DNA from: Sinorhizobium sp. 8-89
GTDB taxonomy: Bacteria; Pseudomonadota; Alphaproteobacteria; Rhizobiales; Rhizobiaceae
DNA: 45,596 nucleotides
Direction: 5' to 3'
Assembly: GCF_030124325.1 (NCBI RefSeq)
Contig: NZ_JASKLR010000031.1
Span: 1 to 45,596, forward strand
A model generated the notes under the pieces. That model was given only the letters and a program-made list of their open reading frames with translations, searched no databases and was not told the DNA's origin. Positions within the stretch are counted from its first letter, which is position 1, and each line of letters opens with the position of its first letter. Positions 1 through 11,612 of the stretch are shown here, piece after piece. The position numbers and the translations under genes are program-made.

Positions 1-954
1 CTGGCCCCCTCACTCTCGGTCGGCGCACGCGATGCAAGGCTGCAGATGCTCGCGATTCTGGTGCCGCTGTTGGCCCTTGCGGCCTTTCTCATGCGCCGGC
101 GCCAGATGGTCGCCTTGCGTTCGGCGGCCGAACGCGCGGCACGCAACGAGCTCGAGGCGCGTGTCGAGGAGCGGACGCGTGACCTCACCATGGCCCGCGA
201 TCGTCTCGAAACGGAAATCGCCGACCATCGGCTGACGACCGAAAAATTGCAGGCGGTTCAGCAGGACCTCGTGCAGGCCAATCGGCTGGCGATCCTCGGG
301 CAGGTCGCCGCCGGCGTCGCGCATGAAATCAACCAGCCTGTCGCCACGATCCGCGCCTATGCCGACAATGCCCGCACCTTCCTCGATCGCGGCCAAAGCG
401 CGACAGCGGCGGAAAACCTGACCAGCATCGCGGAGCTTACAGAGCGCGTCGGCACAATCACCGACGAGTTGCGCCGCTTCGCCCGAAAGGGAAACTTCGT
501 CGCCGAGCCGACCGAGATGCGGGATGTGATTGAAGGGGCCATGCTCTTGCTTCGCAGCCGCTTTGCCGGTCGCATGGATACGATCAAGATCTCTCTTCCT
601 CCCAACGGCCTGAAGGTCATGGGCAACCGCATCCGTCTGGAACAGGTGGTGATCAATCTTCTCCAGAACGCGCTGGAAGCACTCGGCGACGCCGAGGACG
701 GCGAGATCAAGGTACGTTGCACGGAGACCGACGGCCGTATCGAGCTTACGGTCGCCGACAACGGCCCCGGTATTCCGGAGCATGTTCGGGATGAGCTTTT
801 CACACCCTTCAACACGTCGAAGGACGAGGGGCTCGGCCTCGGGCTGGCGATCTCCAAGGAGATCGTCGCCGACTATGGCGGCGATATCGCGGTTGAGACG
901 AGCACGTCCGGAACGACGTTCACTGTCCATTTGAAGAAGGCTCAAGCGCAATGA
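1..954 (+). CDS. dctB: C4-dicarboxylate sensor histidine kinase DctB (3' part only)
   Basis: The reading frame is open from the first base, so the gene begins before the window; 317 C-terminal residues are visible. They start with the end of the periplasmic domain, then a hydrophobic segment (about residues 16-31, [13 protein letters not shown]) followed by basic RRR, which is the second membrane helix. A charged helical linker leads into the kinase core. The H-box GVAHEINQP carries the phosphorylated His at bases 322-324. The N-box ([10 protein letters not shown]), G1 (DNGPG) and G2 (GLGLGL) ATP-binding motifs follow in order. DctB senses periplasmic succinate, fumarate and malate and phosphorylates DctD to switch on the permease gene dctA. 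The stop overlaps the dctD start (951), so the two are translationally coupled. The name rests on the kinase type plus the adjacent dctD. Confidence 0.93.
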   Translation: MAPSLSVGARDARLQMLAILVPLLALAAFLMRRRQMVALRSAAERAARNELEARVEERTRDLTMARDRLETEIADHRLTTEKLQAVQQDLVQANRLAILGQVAAGVAHEINQPVATIRAYADNARTFLDRGQSATAAENLTSIAELTERVGTITDELRRFARKGNFVAEPTEMRDVIEGAMLLLRSRFAGRMDTIKISLPPNGLKVMGNRIRLEQVVINLLQNALEALGDAEDGEIKVRCTETDGRIELTVADNGPGIPEHVRDELFTPFNTSKDEGLGLGLAISKEIVADYGGDIAVETSTSGTTFTVHLKKAQAQ

Positions 955-2321
955 GCGACGCCGCACCCGTGTTCCTGATCGACGACGACCGCGACCTGCG
1001 CAAGGCGATGCAGCAGACCCTGGAGCTCGCCGGCTTTGCCGTCTTCCCCTTCGCCAGCGCGGTCGAAGCTCTTGGCGCCCTCAGCCCCGAATTCGACGGC
1101 GTCATCATTAGCGACATCCGCATGCCGGGTCTCGATGGGCTGGCCTTCTTCCGGAAAGTGGCGGCGCTGGATCCGGACCTTCCCGTCATTCTGGTCACCG
1201 GGCATGGCGACATCCCGATGGCGGTCCAAGCCATCCAGGATGGGGTCTATGATTTCATCGCCAAACCCTTTGCGGCCGATCGGCTCGTCCAGAGCGCGCG
1301 GCGCGCCGGGGAAAAGCGCCGCCTTGTAATGGAAAACCGCGCGCTTCGACGCGCGGCGGAAGCGGCCTCCGACAGCCTGCCGCTGATCGGCCAGACTCCT
1401 GTCATGGAGCGGTTGCGGCAGACATTGAAACACATTGCCGACACCGATGTCGATGTGCTGGTCGCCGGCGAGACCGGCAGCGGCAAGGAAGTGGTCGCGA
1501 CTCTTCTGCACCAGTGGAGCCGGCGTAGGGACGGCAATTTCGTGGCGCTGAATTGCGGCGCGCTCCCGGAAACGGTGATCGAGAGCGAACTCTTCGGCCA
1601 CGAGCCGGGCGCCTTCACCGGAGCCGTCAAGAAGAGGATCGGTCGGATCGAGCATGCAAGCGGCGGCACGCTGTTCCTCGACGAGATCGAGGCGATGCCG
1701 CCGGCGACCCAGGTCAAGATGCTGCGCGTTCTGGAGGCGCGCGAGATCACCCCGCTCGGCACCAACGAGACGCGCCCGGTCGACATCCGGGTCGTCGCCG
1801 CCGCCAAGGTGGATCTTGGCGATCCCGCCGAGCGCGGCGACTTCCGCGAGGACCTCTATTACCGGCTGAACGTCGTAACGCTTTCGATTCCGCCACTGCG
1901 CGAACGACGCGAGGACATTCCGCTACTCTTCTCGCATTTCCTGACGCGCGCCGCGGAACGTTTCGAACGTGACGTTCCATCGATTTCCCCGGCTGTCCAG
2001 CATCACCTGATGTCGCATTCATGGCCCGGAAACGTGCGCGAACTGTCGCACTTCGCCGAGCGCGTGGCGCTCGGCGTGGAGGGAAATCTCGGCAACCCGG
2101 TCCCGCCGGCGGCGGAGGCCGGCGCATCGCTTCCCGAACGGCTGGAACGCTACGAGGCCGAGATCTTGAAAGAAGTTCTGACGGCGCATCGGGGCGACGT
2201 CAAGGAAACGCTTGAAGCGCTTGGCATTCCCCGCAAGACCTTCTACGACAAGCTCCAGCGCCACGGCATCAACCGGGCGGACTATGTCGAGCGCTCGTCT
2301 TCGAGCAAGGGCGAGACCTGA
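951..2321 (+). CDS. dctD: C4-dicarboxylate transport response regulator DctD (sigma-54 activator)
   Basis: This is a 456-residue NtrC-type activator. The receiver domain (1-120) has the acidic pocket DDD at 11-13, phospho-acceptor Asp55 (ISDIRMPG) and Lys105 (FIAKPF). The central AAA+ domain has Walker A GETGSGKE at 173-180 and the sigma-54 contact loop GAFTGA at 220-225, with a Walker B-like FLDEIEA shortly after. The C-terminus (about 400-450) holds a Fis-type helix-turn-helix ([19 protein letters not shown]). In the family, phosphorylated DctD binds upstream of dctA and drives RNA polymerase with RpoN. The ATG overlaps the last codons of dctB. No sigma-54 promoter target is visible in the window, since dctA lies outside it. 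Confidence 0.95.
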   Translation: MSDAAPVFLIDDDRDLRKAMQQTLELAGFAVFPFASAVEALGALSPEFDGVIISDIRMPGLDGLAFFRKVAALDPDLPVILVTGHGDIPMAVQAIQDGVYDFIAKPFAADRLVQSARRAGEKRRLVMENRALRRAAEAASDSLPLIGQTPVMERLRQTLKHIADTDVDVLVAGETGSGKEVVATLLHQWSRRRDGNFVALNCGALPETVIESELFGHEPGAFTGAVKKRIGRIEHASGGTLFLDEIEAMPPATQVKMLRVLEAREITPLGTNETRPVDIRVVAAAKVDLGDPAERGDFREDLYYRLNVVTLSIPPLRERREDIPLLFSHFLTRAAERFERDVPSISPAVQHHLMSHSWPGNVRELSHFAERVALGVEGNLGNPVPPAAEAGASLPERLERYEAEILKEVLTAHRGDVKETLEALGIPRKTFYDKLQRHGINRADYVERSSSSKGET

Positions 2322-2400
2322 CCAGCGAGAGCTTGATGGGTGCCTATTCACGCTCAAGGGGCTTGACGCGGCGCCTATATCCGGCACTATCTGCACCATT

Positions 2401-4438
<2,038 letters not shown>

Positions 4439-4439
4439 G

Positions 4440-5450
4440 ATGACGGTACTGATCAAGGGAGCCGGCGTCGCCGGCCTCACCGCCGCCTTCGAACTCAACC
4501 GTCGCGGGATCGCGGTGGAGGTGGTCGATGCGGCTGAAATCGTTGGAGCCGGCGCATCCAGCTATGCCGGCGGCATGATCGCGCCCTATTGCGAACGCGA
4601 AGCGGCCGATGAAGCGGTCTTGACGCTGGGGCTTTCCGCCGCCGACTGGTGGGAGAAAGCCGTGCCCGGCGAGGTGTTCCGCAACGGTACATTGGTCATC
4701 GCCGCAGGACGGGACAGCGGCGAGCTTGATCGCTTCGCCGCCCGTACCCGCGGATACGAATGGGTCGGCGGCAACACGATCGGGGAACTCGAACCGGATC
4801 TCGCAGGCCGCTTCGACCGCGCGCTGTTCTTTTCCGAAGAAGCCCATCTCGATCCGCGAAAGGCAATGGCCGGTCTTTACGCGGCGCTCGTGGAGCAAGG
4901 CGTCCGTTTCCATCTCGGGAGTGCTGACGTGCCGTCCGAGGCATCCTTCTCGGCCGTGGTCGAATGCACAGGTGCGGCGGCGATCGCCGCCACACCCGGC
5001 CTTCGTGGGGTACGGGGTGAAATGCTCTTTCTGGAAACCGCCGAGATCAGCCTCTCAAGGCCTGTCCGCCTGCTCCATCCACGTCACCCGCTCTATATCG
5101 TGCCGCGTGACAACCATCGTTTCATGGTCGGCGCGACCATGATCGAAACCGATGATGACGGACCGATCACCGCCCGCTCGGTGATGGAATTCCTGAACAC
5201 CGCTTACGCTGTTCATCCTGCGTTTGGCGAGGCGCGCGTCGTGGAGATGGGCGTTGGAGTCCGACCCGCCTTCGCCGACAACCTGCCACGTATCCTCGAC
5301 CGTGACGACGGCTTCGCGATCGCAGGCATGTACCGCCACGGCTTTCTGCTTGCCCCCGCCATGGCGCGGCAACTCGCGGAAAGGCTCTGTGGAGCGGACC
5401 GTCCGCCATTCTCCCCCAATTCTTCTTTTCGGCACGGAGCAACCCAATGA
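4440..5450 (+). CDS. thiO: Glycine oxidase ThiO (FAD-dependent)
   Basis: ThiO oxidises glycine to the dehydroglycine used with ThiS and ThiG in thiazole formation. The 336-residue product begins with a dinucleotide-binding motif (GAGVAGLTAAFEL, from about residue 7) and ends with the DAO-type segment VGVRPAFADNLPRILDRD followed by GMYRHGFLLAPAMA. The frame is open for over 300 bases further upstream, inside thiC; the ATG at 4440, one base after the thiC stop, is chosen because it puts the FAD motif at the N-terminus and fits the operon. The stop overlaps the thiS start (ATGA). Confidence 0.92.
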   Translation: MTVLIKGAGVAGLTAAFELNRRGIAVEVVDAAEIVGAGASSYAGGMIAPYCEREAADEAVLTLGLSAADWWEKAVPGEVFRNGTLVIAAGRDSGELDRFAARTRGYEWVGGNTIGELEPDLAGRFDRALFFSEEAHLDPRKAMAGLYAALVEQGVRFHLGSADVPSEASFSAVVECTGAAAIAATPGLRGVRGEMLFLETAEISLSRPVRLLHPRHPLYIVPRDNHRFMVGATMIETDDDGPITARSVMEFLNTAYAVHPAFGEARVVEMGVGVRPAFADNLPRILDRDDGFAIAGMYRHGFLLAPAMARQLAERLCGADRPPFSPNSSFRHGATQ

Positions 5451-5644
5451 CCTACATCGTCAACGGCGAGACCTTGGAGAGCAGCGCAAAGACGCTGTCG
5501 GAGCTGCTGCTGGCGCTCGAATACGAGGGCGACTGGCTCGCAACCGCCGTCAACGGCGAACTCGTTCACCGGAGCGACAGGGCAGACCATCGGCTCAATG
5601 ATCGCGACCGGATCGAAATTCTCTCGCCGATGAAGGGAGGCTGA
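5447..5644 (+). CDS. thiS: Sulfur carrier protein ThiS
   Basis: A 65-residue ubiquitin-like protein ending in Gly-Gly, the residues that are adenylated and turned into the thiocarboxylate that gives sulfur to the thiazole. The N-terminus (MTYIVNGE) and the segment VAVNGELV-like ([13 protein letters not shown]) fit the family, as does [12 protein letters not shown] at the end. It overlaps the thiO stop by four bases (ATGA). The two glycine codons (GGAGGC) also form the Shine-Dalgarno sequence of thiG. No thiF adenylylating enzyme is in the window. Confidence 0.94.
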   Translation: MTYIVNGETLESSAKTLSELLLALEYEGDWLATAVNGELVHRSDRADHRLNDRDRIEILSPMKGG

Positions 5645-5646
5645 GC

Positions 5647-6420
5647 ATGCTGACACTATATGGAACGGAACTCGGCTCGCGCATGCTGCTCGGCACGGCG
5701 CGCTACCCCTCCCCCGCTATCCTCGCCGAGGCCGTCCGGCAGGCGGGCACCGAAGCCGTCACGGTATCGCTCCGCCGTGAGACAGCCGGCGGCCGACAGG
5801 GCGGCGCCTTCTTCGAACTCATCCGCGAACTCGGCGTGCGCGTTCTGCCGAATACCGCCGGCTGCCACACCGTGTCGGAGGCGGTGCTGACCGCGAAGAT
5901 GGCGCGCGAGGTCTTCGGTACGAACTGGATCAAGCTGGAGGTCATCGGCCATCACGATACGCTTCAGCCGGACGTCTTCGCGCTTGTCGAGGCGGCGCGC
6001 ATCCTTGCCGGCGAGGGTTTCGAGGTCTTCCCCTATACGACCGACGATCTCGTCGTTGCCGAACGGCTGATCGACGCGGGCTGCAGGGTGCTGATGCCCT
6101 GGTGCGCGCCGATCGGCAGCGCCAGCGGGCCGCAGAACATCGCGGCGCTTCGAACCATGCGCGCGCATTTTCCCGATGTGCCGCTGATCGTCGACGCCGG
6201 CATCGGCCGGCCCTCGCATGCCACGACCGTGATGGAGCTCGGCTACGACGCGGTGCTGCTCAATACCGCCGTTGCCGGCGCGGGAAACCCGGCGCTGATG
6301 GCTTCAGCCTTCGCCAAGGCGATCGATGCCGGCCGTGCCGCCTTCGAGGCGGGCATGCTCGAACCGCGCGACATGGCTGTTCCCTCGACCCCCGTCATCG
6401 GAAAGGCAGTCTTCTCGTGA
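5647..6420 (+). CDS. thiG: Thiazole synthase ThiG
   Basis: ThiG condenses deoxyxylulose phosphate, dehydroglycine and ThiS thiocarboxylate into the thiazole phosphate. The 257-residue product has the TIM-barrel family motifs: LLGTARYPS at the N-terminus, [13 protein letters not shown] at 68-80, the Schiff-base lysine Lys96 in [18 protein letters not shown], and the phosphate-binding [11 protein letters not shown]. It starts two bases after the thiS stop behind a GGGAGG ribosome site made from the end of thiS, and its stop is nested in the thiE start, so expression is coupled along the operon. Confidence 0.96.
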   Translation: MLTLYGTELGSRMLLGTARYPSPAILAEAVRQAGTEAVTVSLRRETAGGRQGGAFFELIRELGVRVLPNTAGCHTVSEAVLTAKMAREVFGTNWIKLEVIGHHDTLQPDVFALVEAARILAGEGFEVFPYTTDDLVVAERLIDAGCRVLMPWCAPIGSASGPQNIAALRTMRAHFPDVPLIVDAGIGRPSHATTVMELGYDAVLLNTAVAGAGNPALMASAFAKAIDAGRAAFEAGMLEPRDMAVPSTPVIGKAVFS

Positions 6421-7022
6421 AGCTCGATCCCTTCTACCTCATCGTCGACAGCATCGCCTGGATCGAGCGCCTGGTGCCGCTTGGCGTCAAGCTCGTGCAG
6501 CTTCGGATCAAGGATCGTCCGGGCTCCGAGATCAGAAGCGAGATCCGCCGCGCCAAGGCAGTCTGTGCATTCCACGGCTGCCAGTTGATAGTCAACGACT
6601 ACTGGCAAATCGCAATCGAGGAAGGCTGCGACTTCGTCCATCTCGGCCAGGAAGATCTCGCCGAAGCTGATGTCGCGGCGATCCGCACGGCCGGGCTGAA
6701 GCTCGGCCTTAGCACCCATGACGAAGCGGAGCTCGAAACGGCGCTCGCCGCCAAGCCGGACTACGTGGCGCTCGGGCCGATCTATCCGACGATCCTCAAG
6801 AAGATGAAATGGCAGCCGCAGGGACTTTCCCGCATTTCCGCCTGGCGCGAGCGCGTGCGGCCGCTTCCGCTCGTCGCGATCGGCGGATTGAACACGGACA
6901 GGCTCGAAGGCGTCTTCGCGCATGGAGCCGACAGTGCGGCCGTCGTCACGGACATCACTATGAACGCTGATCCGGAAGGCCGGACGCGGGAATGGATCGC
7001 CGAGACCGCGCCATGGCGCTGA
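6417..7022 (+). CDS. thiE: Thiamine phosphate synthase ThiE
   Basis: ThiE joins the pyrimidine pyrophosphate and thiazole phosphate to give thiamine phosphate. The frame is open much further upstream, but the GTG at 6417, overlapping the thiG stop (GTGA), starts the recognisable domain: [10 protein letters not shown], then [37 protein letters not shown], and VAIGGL near the end. The 201-residue length is normal. Where many ThiE proteins read TxTK after GPIFP, this one reads TILKKMKW, which is common in alphaproteobacterial members. It is the last gene of the thi operon; thiD and thiM are absent here. Confidence 0.92.
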   Translation: MKLDPFYLIVDSIAWIERLVPLGVKLVQLRIKDRPGSEIRSEIRRAKAVCAFHGCQLIVNDYWQIAIEEGCDFVHLGQEDLAEADVAAIRTAGLKLGLSTHDEAELETALAAKPDYVALGPIYPTILKKMKWQPQGLSRISAWRERVRPLPLVAIGGLNTDRLEGVFAHGADSAAVVTDITMNADPEGRTREWIAETAPWR

Positions 7023-7041
7023 AACGGCGTTCCGGACCCCG

Positions 7042-8301
7042 CTACAGCGCGGCGGGAACCTCTCCCGCGACTGCGACATTGCCGGAAAAAGCAAAGACGT
7101 CGATCGGCTCGTCGAGCCCCCTAACCGGATAGGAGCCGAGATTTTCCAACTCGCCCTGGCATTTCGCCATTTCGACGAAGGCCCTGGAGAGCAGGACCGG
7201 CCGCTTGATCACCTTCGTCAGGCTTTCGAGGCGGGAGGCGATGTTCACGGCCGGCCCGATCACCGTGAAGTCCAGGCGTTTGCGTGAGCCGATATTGCCG
7301 TACATCACGTCGCCGACATGGACGCCGATGCCGTAGCCGAGCGGCTCGTGCCCCTTTTTCAAGTTCTCCTCGTTCAATCTGGCAAACGCTGCCTGTGCTT
7401 CACTGATCGCGCTCAGCAGCTTGTTGCAGGCCATCGGGTCACTCAGCGGAAAAATCGCGAGCAGGCCATCGCCCATGAACTTGAGTATCTCGCCGCCATG
7501 CCGCTCGACCGGCTCGCACATGGCGTCGAAATAGCCGTTCAACAGCTCGATCACGTCGTCCCGGGGCCAGAGATCCGAGATTTTCGTGAAGTCGCGAAGA
7601 TCGCAGATCAGGATCGCTGCACCGACCGTCACCCCGCTGCCGCGCGTTGTCGCGCCGGCCAGGATCTGTTCGCTCGCATGCGGCCCGACATAGGTCTCCA
7701 GAAGCGTCCGGGCGAAGCGGTTCTTCAGCCTGATCTCGCTGACGAGCGCCAGCGCCGGCAGGAGATCGGCGAAGACCGCCATGTCGTCCTTGCTGAAGCC
7801 GCCCGGTCTGTCGCTTGCGAAGGTCACCGCATGCCGCTTGCCGAGCGTATGCTCGAGCGGCCAGATGAAATAGTCGGTAAGGCCGCTGGCGCGCAATTCG
7901 TCATAGAGGGGGTATTGCGGGCCCTCCGCCGCGGGATCGTCGAGGTGCCGCCGGACTTCGGCTGCTCCATTGTTGAACTCGTGCAGCGGACTGTTCAGAT
8001 ATTGCTCCGTGTCCTCGATTCCGTATTCATAGGTCTGGAGTTCCGCCTCCGACAGCCCTTTCCGCCAGAGGATGCGCGCGCCGATCCATTGCGGATGATG
8101 AATCCTGAAATGAAGCGTCGCGCGAGCGACCGGTACGCCGCTCGCCACCAGCCTTTCGCACATCTCCACGAAGATGTTGTCGATGAAGCGTTCGTCACGC
8201 GTCTCATTGATCAGCCACTCAACGATTTTCCGCCTTTGCCCCGGCCGGGTTCCATCGTCCTGGCGCGAAGTGGCAAGGCTCGGATTCAACAGCGACGGCA
8301 T
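7042..8301 (-). CDS. Class III adenylate cyclase with unknown N-terminal domain
   Basis: This 419-residue protein makes cyclic AMP by inference from its C-terminal catalytic domain (about 225-405). The metal-binding aspartates are Asp234 (LICDLRDFT) and Asp278 (FMGDG). Lys274 (EILKFMGDG) and the Asp in KRLDFTVIGPAVN form the Lys/Asp pair that selects ATP rather than GTP. The transition-state Asn and Arg are in NIASRLESL. The first 190 residues have no membrane helix and look like a soluble regulatory domain of the kind rhizobial CyaF-type cyclases carry; I cannot name it. It is a single gene facing away from thiE, and a dispersed repeat lies directly upstream. Rhizobia have many such cyclases and the signal for this one is not evident. 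Confidence 0.88.
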   Translation of the reverse strand: MPSLLNPSLATSRQDDGTRPGQRRKIVEWLINETRDERFIDNIFVEMCERLVASGVPVARATLHFRIHHPQWIGARILWRKGLSEAELQTYEYGIEDTEQYLNSPLHEFNNGAAEVRRHLDDPAAEGPQYPLYDELRASGLTDYFIWPLEHTLGKRHAVTFASDRPGGFSKDDMAVFADLLPALALVSEIRLKNRFARTLLETYVGPHASEQILAGATTRGSGVTVGAAILICDLRDFTKISDLWPRDDVIELLNGYFDAMCEPVERHGGEILKFMGDGLLAIFPLSDPMACNKLLSAISEAQAAFARLNEENLKKGHEPLGYGIGVHVGDVMYGNIGSRKRLDFTVIGPAVNIASRLESLTKVIKRPVLLSRAFVEMAKCQGELENLGSYPVRGLDEPIDVFAFSGNVAVAGEVPAAL

Positions 8302-8321
8302 CGCGACACTCCATCATCGCC

Positions 8322-8419
8322 GACAGCGCGGTGCGTCTCTGCAGACGCACACAAGTCGCTGTAGCACTTTGAATTAATGCATGTTTCATTCCTAAATCGA
8401 CACCGATCTGAGGAAACAC
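8322..8419 (+). repeat. Dispersed two-palindrome intergenic element, copy A (RIME-like)
   Basis: The first palindrome is GTGCGTCT-CTGC-AGACGCAC at 8331-8350, framed by ACAGCG (8323-8328) and CGCTGT (8357-8362). A spacer with GTAGCACTTTGAATTAATGC follows, then a weaker inverted repeat around TCCTAAATCGACACCGATCTGAGGA. The same arrangement recurs in reverse at 35153-35248, and its second half at the right end of the window. It begins about 20 bases before the cyclase start codon, so it would be part of that gene's leader or promoter. It resembles the rhizobial intergenic mosaic elements (RIME) known to me; the family name is not verified. Confidence 0.7.
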
Positions 8420-8481
8420 CCAGTAGAACCATGTAGCTAATGTGGCGCACCGGCGGACGATTTTTAAGGGCCGGCCACGGA

Positions 8482-8511
8482 AAAGCCCCGGAACGATCGT
8501 TCCGGGGCTTT
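8482..8511 (-). terminator. Rho-independent terminator of the melA-agp operon
   Basis: A perfect 30-base palindrome centred on GATC, with GC-rich core arms CCCCGGAACGA/TCGTTCCGGGG. Read on the minus strand it follows the agaL2 stop by about 25 bases and is followed by TTTT, the form of an intrinsic terminator. No plus-strand gene ends near it. Confidence 0.85.
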
Positions 8512-8536
8512 CTTGCCACCTGACCGGGAGAAAAAA

Positions 8537-9910
8537 TCAGGCGGCCTGTACCTTTTTCGAAACGCGTGCCCATTCCGGGATCCAGTCGCGATGGGCTGCG
8601 AGCAGGTCGTCGACAAGCGACCAGATCTGATCGAGGTCGAGTTCGGCGGCCGTATGCGGATCCATCATCGCCGCGTGATAGAGATGCTCGCGGTTCTCCG
8701 TGACGAGCGCCTGAACCGTCAGTTCTTGGACGTTGATGTTGGTGCGGATCAGCGCGGTTAGCTGCGGCGGCAGCGCCCCGATATAAGTCGGCTGGATGCC
8801 GGACGCATCGACGAGGCACGGAACTTCCGCCGCGCAGTTCTCCGGCAGCGAGGTGATGCAGCCGTTGTTCCTGAGGTTGCCGTAGATAACTGAAGGTTCG
8901 CCGGTCCAGACCGAGTTCATGATCGACGAGGCATATTCGTGGCTCTCGGCGACCTCGATCGTCTCGGCCTCCTTGTAGGCGGCCGCCTGACCCTTCCAAC
9001 GCTCGATCTGCTCGATGCAGCGCTTCGGATATTCATCGAGCGGAATGCCGAATTTCTCGATGAGATCCGGGCGGCCGTCCTTGATGAAATAGGGCGTGTA
9101 CTCGGCGAAATGCTCCGAGCTTTCGGTGACGAAATAGCCGAGCCGCGTCAGCATCTCGTAGCGCACCTTGTTCGGGCAGCGCGGGTTCCAATGGCTGGGC
9201 TTCGGGAAGCGGCCTTCGCGATAGCCACGGATCAGATCCGGATAGAGGTCGCGATAGCTGCCGTCCTTCTGGCGGTGCTCAAACTTCAGGTAGAAGGCCA
9301 TGTGGTTGATGCCGGCGGCACGGTAGCGGATTTCCTCGACCGGGATGTCAAGATCTCGGGCAAGCTCGAAGGCCGTGCCCTGAACCGAATGGCAGAGGCC
9401 AACCTGCCGGATCGTCGGGTACTTTTCTGCGATCGCCCAGGTGTTGATCGCCATCGGGTTGACATATTGCAACAGGATCGCCTCGGGGCAGACCTCAAGC
9501 ATATCCTCGCAAATCTTCCAGAGATGCGGCACCGTCCGCAATCCGCGCATGATGCCGCCGACGCCGAGCGTATCGGCGATCGTCTGGCGTAGACCGTATT
9601 TTTTCGGTACTTCGAAGTCGGTGACGGTGCAGGGCTCGTAGCCGCCGATCTGGAAGGCGACGACGACGAAATCCGCCCCCTCAAGTGCCTTGCGCTGGTT
9701 CGAGTGGGTTTCAATCTTTGCCTTGACGCCGAGCGAGCGCACGAGCTTGCCGGCGACGATCTCGCTTTCCGCGAGACGCTCCGGGTTCACGTCCATCAGC
9801 GCGATGGTGGCGGCGGAAAGCGCCGGGCGCTGCAAGACGTCGCCGATGATGTTCTTCATGAAGACGGTGGAGCCCGCGCCGATGAAGGTGATCTTGGGTT
9901 GCCTGGTCAT
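8537..9910 (-). CDS. agaL2: Alpha-galactosidase, glycoside hydrolase family 4 (second copy)
   Basis: GH4 enzymes hydrolyse alpha-galactosides such as melibiose and raffinose using NAD and a divalent metal through an oxidation-elimination mechanism. The N-terminus has the Rossmann motif KITFIGAGSTVF. The metal ligands are Cys173 (GLCHSVQG) and His203 (GINHMAF), with Asn151 in the YVNPMAINTWA motif. An ATG at 9934 overlaps the agpD stop (ATGA), but the ATG at 9910 has an AGAGG ribosome site about six bases before it and puts the NAD motif at the N-terminus; I prefer it (457 residues). It is the last gene of the operon and is clearly divergent from the first-gene paralogue at 16075-17541, so substrate range may differ. 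Confidence 0.88.
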   Translation of the reverse strand: MTRQPKITFIGAGSTVFMKNIIGDVLQRPALSAATIALMDVNPERLAESEIVAGKLVRSLGVKAKIETHSNQRKALEGADFVVVAFQIGGYEPCTVTDFEVPKKYGLRQTIADTLGVGGIMRGLRTVPHLWKICEDMLEVCPEAILLQYVNPMAINTWAIAEKYPTIRQVGLCHSVQGTAFELARDLDIPVEEIRYRAAGINHMAFYLKFEHRQKDGSYRDLYPDLIRGYREGRFPKPSHWNPRCPNKVRYEMLTRLGYFVTESSEHFAEYTPYFIKDGRPDLIEKFGIPLDEYPKRCIEQIERWKGQAAAYKEAETIEVAESHEYASSIMNSVWTGEPSVIYGNLRNNGCITSLPENCAAEVPCLVDASGIQPTYIGALPPQLTALIRTNINVQELTVQALVTENREHLYHAAMMDPHTAAELDLDQIWSLVDDLLAAHRDWIPEWARVSKKVQAA

Positions 9911-9930
9911 GGGATACCTCTGTTTGAAGG

Positions 9931-11601
9931 TCATGCGGCCACATCGAAGGCGGCCCGGACGAGCCGTTCGGTGTAGGCGGTCTTGGGATTGGAAAGGATT
10001 TCGTCCACTGGCCCCTCCTCGACGATCTTGCCGTGCTGCATGACCACCACGCGATGGCAGAGCGCGCGCACGACCTTGAGGTCGTGGGAGATGAAAAGAT
10101 AGCTCAGGCCCCGCTCGTCCTGGAGCTTGCGCAACAGGTCGATGATCTGGGCCTGTACCGAGAGATCCAGCGCCGATGTCGGCTCGTCGAGCAGGATGAA
10201 CTCCGGCTCCAGCGCGATCGCCCGTGCAATCGCGATCCGCTGGCGCTGGCCGCCGGAAAATTCGTGCGGAAAGCGCGACAGGATATTGGCGGGCATACCG
10301 GCGCTGACGAGCGCGTCCTCGACGCGCGCCAATCGGTCCTGTCGGTTCTCGCCGATGCCGTTGACGATGAGTCCTTCCTCGATGATCTGCCCGACCGACA
10401 TGCGCGGGTTGAGCGAGGCGAACGGGTCCTGGAAGACGACCTGTATCCGCGAGCGAAGCGGCCGCATCGCCTTGCGATCCTTGCCATGGATCGGCTGACC
10501 GTCGAAGTAGATCTCGCCGCTGTCGGTGTTGATGAGGCGGATCAGCGCCTGGCCGAAGGTGGTTTTGCCAGAGCCCGATTCGCCGACGAGACCGAGCGTT
10601 TCGTGCCGACGCAAGTGAAGGTTCAGGCTGTCGACCGCGACCAGTTCCTTCAGCTCCGGCCTGAAGAAGCCGCCCTTCTTAAGCATGAAGGAGACGCGGA
10701 CGCTGCGGCCGTCGAGCATGATCGGCGCATTGTCCGGCAGCGGATTGGCCGAGCCCGAGGGTTCGGAGGCGAGCAGCCGGCGGGTGTAGGCGTGCAGCGG
10801 GTCGGCGAAGAGCGCGGCCGTCGTGTTGTGCTCCTTCACCTCGCCGTATTGCATGACGTAGACATAGTCCGAAAACTGCCGGACGACCGTCAGGTCGTGG
10901 GTGATCAGGATCACGGCCATGCCGAGTTCCTTCTGCAGCTTGCGGATCAGATTCAAAATCTGCGCCTGCACGGTCACGTCGAGCGCCGTCGTCGGCTCGT
11001 CGGCGATCAGTACGTCCGGGTCGTTGGCGAGCGCCATCGCGATCATCACGCGCTGGCGCTGGCCGCCGGAAAGCTGATGCGGATATTGGTTCAGCCGCGC
11101 CTCCGGATCCGGTATCTGCACGTGGCGCAGGAGTTCCAATGCCCGTTCGTTCGCCGCGCGACGGCTCATCCGCCGATGGGCGCGGATCGCCTCCACGATC
11201 TGGCTGCCGATCGTGTAAACGGGATTGAGCGAACTCATCGGCTCCTGGAAGATCATCGAGATCCGATCGCCGCGCAACGCCCGGCGCTGCTTCTTCGAAA
11301 ACTTCAGGACGTCGCGGCCGTCATATTCTATGCGCGCCTGCGGAGCGATCGTCGCACGCTTGGACAAAAGCCCCATGACAGTCCGTGCCGTCACCGACTT
11401 TCCGGAGCCGGACTCTCCGACGATCGCCACCGTCTCGCCGCGAAAGAGCTGGAAGGAAACGTCCTTCACCGCCTCGACGGTGCCATGCTCGACCTTGAAG
11501 GTGACCGCCACCTTGCGGGCGTCGATGACCGGCCGCATATCCTTGGTGTGGCGATCGCGCCTTTCCTCAGGAGCGGGGGCAATAATCTCTGTCGTCGCCA
11601 T
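9931..11601 (-). CDS. agpD: Alpha-galactoside ABC transporter, double ATP-binding protein
   Basis: A 556-residue fusion of two ABC ATPase domains of the oligopeptide type. Each half has Walker A GESGSGKS or GESGSGKT and the signature LSGGQRQRV or FSGGQRQRI, with Walker [12 protein letters not shown] and [11 protein letters not shown] linker of about 40 residues follows the first domain. It energises uptake through AgpB and AgpC. A TTG at 11616 is possible, but the ATG at 11601 follows the site TGAGGAG, which overlaps the agpC stop, and is the better start. The stop overlaps a possible agaL2 ATG. Confidence 0.9.
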   Translation of the reverse strand: MATTEIIAPAPEERRDRHTKDMRPVIDARKVAVTFKVEHGTVEAVKDVSFQLFRGETVAIVGESGSGKSVTARTVMGLLSKRATIAPQARIEYDGRDVLKFSKKQRRALRGDRISMIFQEPMSSLNPVYTIGSQIVEAIRAHRRMSRRAANERALELLRHVQIPDPEARLNQYPHQLSGGQRQRVMIAMALANDPDVLIADEPTTALDVTVQAQILNLIRKLQKELGMAVILITHDLTVVRQFSDYVYVMQYGEVKEHNTTAALFADPLHAYTRRLLASEPSGSANPLPDNAPIMLDGRSVRVSFMLKKGGFFRPELKELVAVDSLNLHLRRHETLGLVGESGSGKTTFGQALIRLINTDSGEIYFDGQPIHGKDRKAMRPLRSRIQVVFQDPFASLNPRMSVGQIIEEGLIVNGIGENRQDRLARVEDALVSAGMPANILSRFPHEFSGGQRQRIAIARAIALEPEFILLDEPTSALDLSVQAQIIDLLRKLQDERGLSYLFISHDLKVVRALCHRVVVMQHGKIVEEGPVDEILSNPKTAYTERLVRAAFDVAA

Positions 11602-11612
11602 CGGCGTGCTCC

